Positions 6,675-13,561 of a stretch of 16,302 nucleotides of DNA are shown here, in pieces (positions within the stretch are counted from its first letter, which is position 1; every line of letters begins with the position of its first letter). The notes under the pieces are model-generated. The model saw nothing but the letters and a program-made list of their open reading frames with translations, made no database searches and was not told the DNA's origin. A program made the position numbers and the translations under genes. The stretch spans positions 1 to 16,302 of the forward strand of contig JBDTCS010000232.1 of assembly GCA_039923455.1 (NCBI GenBank). Direction: 5' to 3'. The stretch is from JBDTCS01 sp039923455. GTDB taxonomy: Bacteria > Bacteroidota > Ignavibacteria > Palsa-1295.

Positions 6675-9083
6675 TCACACTGCGCTCTTCCATTTCCAAT
6701 TCCGAACTTCCGGCATGTCCATACCGTGTTTGTCGATGTACTGCTTATGCTCGATCAGTTTATCCTGCATCATCTGTCGCAGGTGTGCACCTTGATTGCC
6801 TAACTCGGGTAGTCGATCGATCACATCCTGCACCAAGTGAAAGCGGTCGATATCATTTTGAACTCGTATGTCGAATGTCGTAGTGATCGTACCCTCTTCT
6901 TTGTAACCTCGAACGTGTAGGTTGGAGTTGGATCTTCGATACGTCAGACGATGAATCAACCACGGGTAACCGTGGAAGTTAAAAATAATGTGCTTTGCTT
7001 TCGTGAACAGAGAATCGTATTCCATTTCCGTGAGCCCGTGCGGATGCTCGCTGGCGGAAATCAGCTTCATCAGATCAACAACGTTTATCACACGGATTTT
7101 TAGTTCAGGCAAATGTTCGCGCAGTATCGAAACGGCTGCAAGAATTTCAAGAGTCGGAGTGTCTCCACAGCATGCCATCACCACATCCGGCTCTTGCCCA
7201 TTATCGTTGCTGGCCCACTTCCAAATACCGATTCCCTCGGTGCAATGAATGACGGCTTCTTCCATTGTAAGCCACTGCGGCATAGCCCGCTTTCCAGCGA
7301 TGACTACGTTCACATAATCGCGGCTCCGGAGGCAGTGATCGACAACCGATAGCAGGCAATTCGCATCCGGAGGAAGATACACGCGCACAATCTCGGCCTT
7401 CTTATTTACAACGTGATCGATGAAACCGGGATCCTGATGCGTGAAACCATTGTGATCCTGTTGCCATACGTGCGATGCAAGCAAATAATTAAGCGATGCA
7501 ATCTTCCTGCGCCAAGGAAGCTCTAATGTTACCTTTAACCATTTTGCATGCTGGTTGAACATCGAGTCTATGATGTGAATGAATGCCTCGTAGCAGTTGA
7601 ATAACCCGTGCCGTCCGGTAAGAAGATAACCTTCAAGCCATCCCTCGCACTGATGTTCACTCAACATCGAATCATGCACTCGGCCTTCCGGAGCAAGGAA
7701 TTCATCGTTCTGTTCTGTTTTCAGATCCCACTGGCGATTGGTTGTATCAAAAACCGCATTCAGCAAATTCGAAAGCGTTTCATCGGGCCCGAATACTCTG
7801 AAATTCCGTTGATCTTGATTTAGCGTTATTACATCGCTCAAAAATTTGCCCAGTTCGAAGGTATCCATCGCATCGACAGATCCAGGCGCGGGAACACTTA
7901 CGGCGTGGATTCTGAAATCGGGCATCTTGAGATCGTGCAATAACAGCCCACCATTTGCATGTGGATTTGCACCCATGCGCCTATTGCCTTTTGGCGCAAG
8001 TTCGGCTAACTCGGGGATGAGTGCTCCAGACGCATCGAAAAGCTCTTCAGCTTTGTACCGTTTCATCCAACTTTCGAGTTGCGCAACATGATCAGGATGG
8101 TCTGCATCGACCAACAGCGGTACCTGATGCGACCGGAATGTGCCTTCGATCGGCACTCCATCTACAAATTTCGGGCCCGTCCATCCCTTCGGTGATTTCA
8201 GCACGATCATTGGCCAACGCGGACGCTCGAATGTCGAATCTCCACTCGTGGCTCGCTTCATATCTTGATCGCTCTTTGACTGGCGATGTTCATCCTGAAT
8301 CTTTTTGATCTCTTCGATCGCCGTGTCGAGCGTCGAGGCCATGAGTTCGTGCATCTTCTCTGGCTCATCCCCTTCGACAAAGTGAGGCGTCCATCCGCAG
8401 CCACGAATGAATTGCTCTAATTCCTCATGCTCAATTCGAGCAAGAACGGTTGGGTTGCTGATCTTATATCCATTGAGATGAAGAATTGGTAGCACTGCGC
8501 CATCGGTAATCGGGTCGAGAAATTTGTTCGAATGCCAAGCCGTTGCTAATGGACCTGTCTCGGCTTCGCCATCGCCGATAATACACGCTACAACCAGATC
8601 TGGATTATCGAAGGCTGCGCCGAACGCGTGACTGAGCGAATAACCCAATTCCCCGCCTTCGTGAATCGAACCTGGCGTACTTGGCGCAACGTGACTCGAT
8701 ATTCCGCCGGGAAACGAGAATTGCTTGAATAGCTTCTTCATACCCTCCTCGTCTTGACTAATGTTCGGGTAAACCTCACTGTAGGTGCCTTCGAGATACG
8801 TATTGCCTACCAGGGCAGCGCCCCCGTGGCCGGGACCAGCGATGTAGAACATGTTGAGATCGTACTTATTGATCGCACGATTCAAATGTACATATATAAA
8901 GTTTTGTCCGGGCGTCGTCCCCCAATGCCCGACGACGAGCGGCTTGACATGCGAGAGCTTAAGCGGCTCCTTCAGCAGGGGGTTATCGTATAAATAAAGC
9001 TGACCAACGGATAAATAATTTGAGGCGCGCCAGTATGCGTCCATTTTATGGAGTAATTCAGGAGAGAGCGTCTTTTCAACCAT
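6675..9083 (-). CDS. xfp: xylulose-5-phosphate/fructose-6-phosphate phosphoketolase
   Basis: Thiamine-diphosphate enzyme that cleaves xylulose-5-P (and often fructose-6-P) with phosphate to acetyl phosphate plus glyceraldehyde-3-P (or erythrose-4-P). At 802 residues it is full length. Family motifs in order are GHWGTTPGQNFIY (52-64, active-site H53), IAGPGHGGAALVGNTYLEG (81-99, H86), and FPGGISSHVAPSTPG (124-138, H131). The ThDP/Mg-binding segment GDGEAETG (170-177) ends its motif with N204, and KSPKGWTGP follows in the PP-domain linker. The central pyrimidine-binding and C-terminal domains are complete. Its ATG lies 16 bp after the ackA stop, so the two are almost certainly cotranscribed: acetyl phosphate made here is the acetate kinase substrate, giving ATP and acetate. 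The leader lacks a Shine-Dalgarno. Preference for xylulose-5-P or dual use with fructose-6-P cannot be read reliably from the sequence. Confidence 0.96.
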   Translation of the reverse strand: MVEKTLSPELLHKMDAYWRASNYLSVGQLYLYDNPLLKEPLKLSHVKPLVVGHWGTTPGQNFIYVHLNRAINKYDLNMFYIAGPGHGGAALVGNTYLEGTYSEVYPNISQDEEGMKKLFKQFSFPGGISSHVAPSTPGSIHEGGELGYSLSHAFGAAFDNPDLVVACIIGDGEAETGPLATAWHSNKFLDPITDGAVLPILHLNGYKISNPTVLARIEHEELEQFIRGCGWTPHFVEGDEPEKMHELMASTLDTAIEEIKKIQDEHRQSKSDQDMKRATSGDSTFERPRWPMIVLKSPKGWTGPKFVDGVPIEGTFRSHQVPLLVDADHPDHVAQLESWMKRYKAEELFDASGALIPELAELAPKGNRRMGANPHANGGLLLHDLKMPDFRIHAVSVPAPGSVDAMDTFELGKFLSDVITLNQDQRNFRVFGPDETLSNLLNAVFDTTNRQWDLKTEQNDEFLAPEGRVHDSMLSEHQCEGWLEGYLLTGRHGLFNCYEAFIHIIDSMFNQHAKWLKVTLELPWRRKIASLNYLLASHVWQQDHNGFTHQDPGFIDHVVNKKAEIVRVYLPPDANCLLSVVDHCLRSRDYVNVVIAGKRAMPQWLTMEEAVIHCTEGIGIWKWASNDNGQEPDVVMACCGDTPTLEILAAVSILREHLPELKIRVINVVDLMKLISASEHPHGLTEMEYDSLFTKAKHIIFNFHGYPWLIHRLTYRRSNSNLHVRGYKEEGTITTTFDIRVQNDIDRFHLVQDVIDRLPELGNQGAHLRQMMQDKLIEHKQYIDKHGMDMPEVRNWKWKSAV

Positions 9084-9099
9084 GATTTAGTTTAATTTT

Positions 9100-10296
9100 T
9101 TATGTAATAAGACTAAGTATTCGGCAAACGATTTTCGCAATCATCAGTTGTTCGTCTGTTTGAATCACGTGGACCCCAACGCGGCTGGTGTCCATTGAAA
9201 TCAGCTCTGCATTTGAAGTATTTCGCACTTCGTCGATTTCTATGCCGAGAAATTCAAGACCGTCACAAATCTGTTTGCGAACGATGGGCACATTTTCACC
9301 AATGCCGGCAGAAAACACGAGTGCGTCAAGCCCGCCGAGCGCGGCGGCATACGCGCCTATCCTTTTTTTTACCGCATAGCAAAACATTGCCACTGCTTCG
9401 GCGGCGCGAACATCTTCCGACTCATGTTCTAGCAAGTCGCGCATGTCAGAACTGGTTTCCGATATGCCGAGCAAACCTGACTCGAAATTGATCATGTAGT
9501 TAAATTCTTTCGCGCTCATCTTTTCAGAGTGCGCGAGATAGGTAACCAGTCCCGGATCGAGATCGCCGGACCGAGTGCTCATCGGTACACCTGCGGCAGG
9601 GGTTAGTCCCATACTTGTATCCACAGACTTGCCATTATGCACAGCAGCAAGACTCGCTCCGTTGCCGAGATGAGCAAGAATGACGCGGCCTTGTGCCGTT
9701 TCTATTCCGGCAACCCGAGCAAGTTCTTCGATCAGATATGCATAAGAAAGCCCGTGGAATCCATAACGCCGCAATCCCTTCGCCTCGTAGCGTCGTGGTA
9801 TTGGCAGCATACGAGCGATTCGTGGCATGTTGTGATGGAACGCGGTGTCGAAACAGGCAACTTGCGGCACATTTGGAAATCTTTTGTGAAATGCTTCGGC
9901 CAACTGTATCTCATCCGGCAAATGCTCAGGATCGAATATGGTGAAGTGGCGAAGGTTTTCGGCCATCTCCTTGGTAAATAGCTGCGGCTCGAAATATACC
10001 GACCCTCCATGCACTATGCGATGTCCAACTGCCTCAATAGAATCATCCCGAGTGTGTTCTTGGATAAAGCTCATCAAGGCATCAATCGCCGATGCTTGGT
10101 CACTTGCCTTCACGGGGCTTGTAAAGTTGTCTGTTGCATCAAGGCCAGTGACACGAAGCGTGCTATCAGATAATCCAATGCGTTCGATTGCGCCACCGAG
10201 CACCCTCCGAAGCGGACGAGCAGCTTCGAACAGTGCGAACTTGATGCTCGAAGAGCCGCTGTTAAGAGCCAAAATATGCGCATTTGCTGAGCTCAT
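9100..10296 (-). CDS. ackA: acetate kinase
   Basis: Reversible phosphoryl transfer between acetyl phosphate + ADP and acetate + ATP in the cytoplasm. The 398 residues are normal for the family. The ASKHA phosphate-binding signature ILALNSGSSSIKF covers 8-20 (N12), GHRIVHGG 91-98 (R93), and CFDTAFHHNMP 148-158 (D150, catalytic). RRYGFHGLSY (177-186) contributes H181, LAHLGNGASL 208-217, and STRSGDLDPG (240-249) the catalytic R242. A glutamate in TDEQLMIA near the C-terminus matches the magnesium-binding position. It is the first gene of the pair with xfp (16-bp spacer), and no phosphotransacetylase is nearby. The local arrangement therefore points to phosphoketolase-derived acetyl phosphate as substrate rather than acetyl-CoA. 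The ATG (10294-10296) has an A/T-rich, Shine-Dalgarno-less leader, and its promoter should lie in the 283 bp upstream. Confidence 0.97.
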   Translation of the reverse strand: MSSANAHILALNSGSSSIKFALFEAARPLRRVLGGAIERIGLSDSTLRVTGLDATDNFTSPVKASDQASAIDALMSFIQEHTRDDSIEAVGHRIVHGGSVYFEPQLFTKEMAENLRHFTIFDPEHLPDEIQLAEAFHKRFPNVPQVACFDTAFHHNMPRIARMLPIPRRYEAKGLRRYGFHGLSYAYLIEELARVAGIETAQGRVILAHLGNGASLAAVHNGKSVDTSMGLTPAAGVPMSTRSGDLDPGLVTYLAHSEKMSAKEFNYMINFESGLLGISETSSDMRDLLEHESEDVRAAEAVAMFCYAVKKRIGAYAAALGGLDALVFSAGIGENVPIVRKQICDGLEFLGIEIDEVRNTSNAELISMDTSRVGVHVIQTDEQLMIAKIVCRILSLIT

Positions 10297-10579
10297 CGAA
10301 TTGTATTAACTGTTATCCGTGTATCGATTGAAGCGCGTATTCCTGCGATGTGTATAGTTACATGGCTTTCTCGGTACCGAGTATCTGTGCACTTCGTGAG
10401 GAGTGGTTATGGATCCTTCACAGGTCCGGTCGTAATCTCGCCGATTGCTTCTTTCCATTTCATTTCCTAACCGAGACGCATCCGGAACGGAGCTGTCGCA
10501 GAGAAGCAGTGGAGCGTGATGAGAATGACTATATTTTTTCCTCTATTTCGCTATGCGCTCCCAACTTCACCAGCTATTT
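10297..10579. other. 283-bp spacer upstream of ackA
   Basis: This spacer lies between the ackA start and the end of the small membrane-protein gene, all on the minus strand. It should hold the ackA-xfp promoter. A perfect 10-bp palindrome, TCGGTACCGA (10371-10380), lies about 75-85 bases ahead of the ackA ATG, and a minus-strand TATACA lies about 55 bases ahead, without a convincing -35. A plus-strand open frame from 10350 runs through the spacer into the small gene but has no recognisable product. Confidence 0.4.
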
Positions 10580-10795
10580 TTATGGAGCAACATTTTCCGG
10601 CACTGGCGGTTGCAACTTCCCGTGTGGCCGCATCGACAAATCTTGGCTCATAATATAAATCACCATTGCTGCGAGTATAAGTACCAGGCCTACCCAGAAG
10701 CGCCAATCATGATGAATGCGTCTCCACTTAGGACGACGTGCTTCGATCGTTGCTTCGCTCGCGGGTCGTCCAAACTCGTTGTGTTCGTGCTTCAT
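10580..10795 (-). CDS. small single-pass membrane protein, unknown function
   Basis: A 71-residue protein I cannot assign to a named family. It has a charged, basic and histidine-rich N-terminus (residues 1-32, including RRPKWRRIHHDW). One hydrophobic segment follows, about residues 33-51 (FWVGLVLILAAMVIYIMS). A short polar, proline-rich tail ends the protein. By the positive-inside rule the N-terminus should be cytoplasmic and the tail periplasmic. The gene starts 32 bp after the stop of the slipin gene on the same strand, so the two are probably cotranscribed. A role in the same membrane complex is possible but is inferred from position only. The composition (basic patch, clean transmembrane helix, ordered start and stop within an apparent operon) argues that it is a real gene rather than a chance frame. 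Confidence 0.7.
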   Translation of the reverse strand: MKHEHNEFGRPASEATIEARRPKWRRIHHDWRFWVGLVLILAAMVIYIMSQDLSMRPHGKLQPPVPENVAP

Positions 10796-10827
10796 AGTTT
10801 TGGCTAAGTTGAGAATAAAAATAATTT

Positions 10828-11757
10828 TTAATCTACTGGTTCGTTCATTTTTTCTGCCTCTACATCTTTGTTTGCCATCTTCTGCCCCAAGCCCATTGTA
10901 AGCGCGGTGAGTCCGGCCATGCTGCCGAGTTGCATCGTTTCGACTGCGCTGCTTGGGACAATGACGATCGTGGAGTTTGCCTTCAGGCCTTCGTAGAGCA
11001 TATTCATCGCTCGGAGATGCAATGCGACCGGATTGTCTATATAGGTCTTGGCTGCTTCGCCAAACTTTTCTGCCACCTGCCTTTCAGAGTCACCGAGTAT
11101 TACGCGGGCCTGACGTTCTCGCTCTGCTTGTGCTTGCATCGACATTGCATCTTCGAGCGCCGAAGGAATTAGCACGTCCTTCACTTCAACGGAGATTACA
11201 TTTATCCCCCAAGGCTCTGTACGTATATCAATAATGCGCTGCAACTCACCACTGATCTTGTCTCTTCCTTCGAGCATATCGGAAAGCATCGTCTTGCCAA
11301 TCACGTCACGCAGAGCTGTTTGCGATGCCCAACCGATCGCGCTTTGATAATCCGCGACATCGAGCGCCGCCTTCTTTGGATCAATAACTTTCCAGAACAA
11401 GACAGCATCAACATCCACCGGTACCGTGTCTTTCGTAAGTGTTTTTTCTGCTTTGAATGACATGGTGATCACGCGAGTGTCAATCCAATAAGCGATGACA
11501 TCGATGACAGGGATAATAAAAAACAATCCAGGACCTTTGAGTGCGCGAAACTTGCCCAATCGCAATACCACGACTCGGTCCCATTCGTTGGCAACCTTAA
11601 TGGATAGAGACACCACGAACGCGATCGCAAAGGCGAGGCCTGCAATCAGTAAACTTCCTGAACTTGGAGAACCATTACTCGTTACGAACGAAATTCCTAA
11701 ACCGATGACAAGAATTACAATAAAAATGGATGGAGCGAAGGAAGTATTTTTTCTCAT
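10828..11757 (-). CDS. slipin/stomatin-type SPFH (band 7) membrane protein
   Basis: Membrane scaffold protein of the SPFH superfamily, thought to form large oligomers that organise membrane microdomains. It has 309 residues. Two hydrophobic segments (about 8-26 and 34-53) open the protein. The band 7 domain starts at NEWDRVVVLRLGKF (57-70), with GPGLFFIIPVID (75-86), IDTRVITM (92-99) and the slipin-typical TKDTVPVDVDAVLFWKV (108-124). An alanine/glutamate/arginine-rich coiled-coil follows (about 207-237, MQAQAERERQARVI). The C-terminal region 260-292 is hydrophobic and glycine-rich, as in bacterial slipins. Many bacterial slipins are paired with an NfeD-like protease partner; none is visible here, and the next gene is instead a 71-residue membrane protein. 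The ATG at 11755-11757 follows a leader without a Shine-Dalgarno. Confidence 0.92.
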   Translation of the reverse strand: MRKNTSFAPSIFIVILVIGLGISFVTSNGSPSSGSLLIAGLAFAIAFVVSLSIKVANEWDRVVVLRLGKFRALKGPGLFFIIPVIDVIAYWIDTRVITMSFKAEKTLTKDTVPVDVDAVLFWKVIDPKKAALDVADYQSAIGWASQTALRDVIGKTMLSDMLEGRDKISGELQRIIDIRTEPWGINVISVEVKDVLIPSALEDAMSMQAQAERERQARVILGDSERQVAEKFGEAAKTYIDNPVALHLRAMNMLYEGLKANSTIVIVPSSAVETMQLGSMAGLTALTMGLGQKMANKDVEAEKMNEPVD

Positions 11758-11873
11758 TTGGATTTCCCCGATACATGTAACTTTGAATTTTAAGAATCAT
11801 AGACTACTGCTCACAAAGGCGCGTCGGCATTTGACCGAATGGATGTTGCATCATGTGAGCATTGCTCGACACG

Positions 11874-11897
11874 CTCTTTCACCATAAGAGTGAAAAG
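11874..11897. repeat. inverted repeat TTTCAC-N7-GTGAAA
   Basis: TTTCAC (11877-11882) and GTGAAA (11890-11895) are perfectly complementary across a 7-base centre. With one bulged A the match extends outward to CTCTTTCAC/GTGAAAAG. It lies about 120 bases ahead of the slipin ATG and about 410 ahead of the trehalase ATG. The 19-base dyad has the size of a dimeric repressor or activator site, but it could equally be a hairpin. There is no U-tract, so it is unlikely to be a terminator. Confidence 0.4.
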
Positions 11898-12078
11898 ATA
11901 TCCCGTACAGAGAAACGGTATGCATGTTCGTTACATTCCGTTGGAACTTGCTCCGACCTATTTCATGCAATATGATGTTACACCTCATGAATTGATGCAC
12001 GCTATCAAAATTTATTGTGCGCTCTCGTGCGGGACTCGTATTGCTTGGGGTGACGTAACTTCATGCTAAGAGCAATAG

Positions 12079-12115
12079 CAATGTTGCACCAATGTTTCAC
12101 ATCAGGTGCAAATTG
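12079..12115. repeat. inverted repeat / hairpin in the trehalase upstream region
   Basis: TTGCACC (12084-12090) and GGTGCAA (12105-12111) pair perfectly. With a single bulged G the stem extends to CAAT/ATTG at the base, about 11 pairs around a 14-base loop. The loop itself contains TTTCAC, the half-site of the other repeat in this region. It is about 195 bases upstream of the trehalase start and has no adjacent T-run, so a regulatory or leader structure is more likely than a terminator. Confidence 0.45.
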
Positions 12116-12310
12116 AAGGAAAAATAATCCGAAACGCTGTTCGTTCAAAATAGTGTGCCTCTGGTAAAGTAGATAAAGCATTCTCGAAGAGAAGACGACG
12201 CTCCACCTCTTCGGATACTACCGTCGATGAAACGAATCTGTTTGCAGCCCACCTTTCTGGCTTCGAATGTGCCCTCTCTCTCCCAAAGTCGTTAGTTGAA
12301 TTTCTGAAAG

Positions 12311-13522
12311 ATGAATGATCAAAACATGAATGACCCAAACACTTTAAAACGTCAAGACTATAAGGACCTACTTCAGCACATTGAGCACTACTGGAAGGAG
12401 AGCACTTTCGAACATACGAAAGATAAATTTGCGCACTTCGGGTTGCCGAACAAGTTTGTCAGCCCCAACGATGGAATTTTTAAGGAGGATCAGTTCTACT
12501 GGGATAGCTTCTTCATCATTTTGGGACTCGTGCGCTGCGGTCGTGAGGAACTCGCAGTGGGCATGATCGATAACTTCCTCTTCATGCAGAAGCGCTTCAA
12601 TATTATTCCGATGCGCAACCGCTTTTACAACCTCGGGAGTTCACAAATCCCATTCCTTACTTCGATGATCTCAGAGGTGTACGCTGTCACCGGAGATTCC
12701 CGCTGGCGAACAAAAACGATGCGTGCTGCAGAGCAGGAGTTGGCGACGTACTGGATGAACAAAAACCTAACGGAGAAGCACATCGTCTATCGTGGACTCT
12801 CCCGGTATTGCGATCATTACATTACACAACTTGCTGCAGAGCACGAATCGGGCTGGGACATGACCTCGCGCTTCCGCGAGCATTGTCTTGACTATCTGCC
12901 GATCGATCTCAACAGTGCACTCTATAAGTATGAATTGGATCTTGCACAGTACTATAAAGACTCGCACAAGATAAAGCAAGCCAAGGATTTTCTGCTCCAG
13001 GCTGAGAAGCGCCGAAAGACGATGTTCAAGTTGATGTGGAATTCCGAGAAGGGATTCTTCTTTGACTATGATTATCTTCAAAAGAAGCAGAGCCCGTTCT
13101 ATACCATCGCAGGGTTCTATCCGCTTTGGGCAAAGCTGGCAACGCATACACAAGCGAAGCAAGTCGTTGAGAATCTTTGTAAGTTCGAGTACGATGGCGG
13201 GCTTGCCAACACACAACCGACTGGACTTTCGCCAGAATACAAACAGCACGACTACCCGAACGGCTGGCCTCCTCAGCAATGGATCGTTATCAAAGGGCTC
13301 TTGAATTATGGCTACAGAGAAGATGCATTCCGAATCGCAAAAAAGTATGTTGACTTGAATCAGAAGATATTCAAGAAGACGCATAAGATCTGGGAAAAGC
13401 ATAATGTCGTAGACTGCACGATCGGTGCCTCCGAGCGATATCCCACGCAGTCTGGTTTCGGCTGGACGAATGCGGTGATACTCCGACTCTTTTCCGAATT
13501 CGCGCCCACTACCAAAGCCTAA
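12311..13522 (+). CDS. GH37 trehalase-family glycoside hydrolase, short cytoplasmic form
   Basis: Predicted to hydrolyse alpha,alpha-trehalose to two glucose molecules. Its 403 residues cover most of the (alpha/alpha)6 barrel, but it is about 100-150 residues shorter than typical TreA/TreF and has no signal peptide, so it should be cytoplasmic. GH37 landmarks are KEDQFYWDSFFIILGL (58-73, the YYWDSY region), GSSQIPFLTSM (109-119), ESGWDMTSRF (179-188, general acid D183), YPNGWPPQQWIVIKGL (315-330), WEKHNVVD (361-368, general base E362) and QSGFGWTNAV (380-389). The glycine-rich GGGGEY loop expected just before the last motif is replaced by GASERYP, so substrate preference may differ. The ATG at 12311 has no Shine-Dalgarno; an in-frame ATG at 12326 is an alternative. 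The otsAB fusion follows after 39 bp, so synthesis and breakdown of trehalose appear coupled. Another trehalose-like disaccharide is possible. Confidence 0.85.
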   Translation: MNDQNMNDPNTLKRQDYKDLLQHIEHYWKESTFEHTKDKFAHFGLPNKFVSPNDGIFKEDQFYWDSFFIILGLVRCGREELAVGMIDNFLFMQKRFNIIPMRNRFYNLGSSQIPFLTSMISEVYAVTGDSRWRTKTMRAAEQELATYWMNKNLTEKHIVYRGLSRYCDHYITQLAAEHESGWDMTSRFREHCLDYLPIDLNSALYKYELDLAQYYKDSHKIKQAKDFLLQAEKRRKTMFKLMWNSEKGFFFDYDYLQKKQSPFYTIAGFYPLWAKLATHTQAKQVVENLCKFEYDGGLANTQPTGLSPEYKQHDYPNGWPPQQWIVIKGLLNYGYREDAFRIAKKYVDLNQKIFKKTHKIWEKHNVVDCTIGASERYPTQSGFGWTNAVILRLFSEFAPTTKA

Positions 13523-13548
13523 ACCGTCACCAAAGCCTAAATCATCAC
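13513..13548 (+). repeat. 18-bp tandem duplication spanning the trehalase stop codon
   Basis: Copies at 13513-13530 (CAAAGCCTAAACCGTCAC) and 13531-13548 (CAAAGCCTAAATCATCAC) match at 16 of 18 positions and are directly adjacent. The unit length is a multiple of three, so the second copy repeats the TAA stop in frame. Readthrough of the first stop would add only five residues ending again in TKA. It occupies most of the trehalase-otsAB spacer. Confidence 0.8.
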
Positions 13549-13561
13549 CAACTCATAATCT

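Larger units (their letters stand above)
11758..12310. other. 553-bp divergent intergenic region (slipin / trehalase)
   Basis: This region must carry promoters for both the slipin gene (minus) and the trehalase pair (plus). Two inverted repeats are visible, at 11874-11897 and 12079-12115. A minus-strand TATGAT (11796-11801) is a possible -10 for the slipin gene but lacks a good -35. On the plus side, TTCAAA and TAAAGT near 12143-12170 are a weak -35/-10 pair with a 15-base spacer. Two open frames of 76 and 78 codons (11839-12069 plus; 12102-12338 minus) resemble nothing known, and I do not call them genes. Confidence 0.45.

Noticed and set aside
10350..10658. 102-codon plus-strand frame in the ackA upstream spacer
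   Set aside because: Antisense to the small membrane-protein gene at its 3' part, with no domain and no plausible partner gene on that strand.
11839..12069. 76-codon plus-strand frame in the divergent intergenic region
   Set aside because: Cysteine-rich, low-similarity peptide with no recognised motif; it starts across the TTTCAC dyad and has no evident ribosome site. It could be re-examined if homologues exist.
12102..12338. 78-codon minus-strand frame overlapping the trehalase start
   Set aside because: Overlaps the N-terminus of the trehalase gene and the hairpin at 12079-12115, with no recognisable product.
12767..13402. 211-codon open frame on the minus strand inside the trehalase gene
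   Set aside because: It is fully antisense to a gene with clear GH37 motifs and resembles no known protein; it is a by-product of the coding bias of the real gene.
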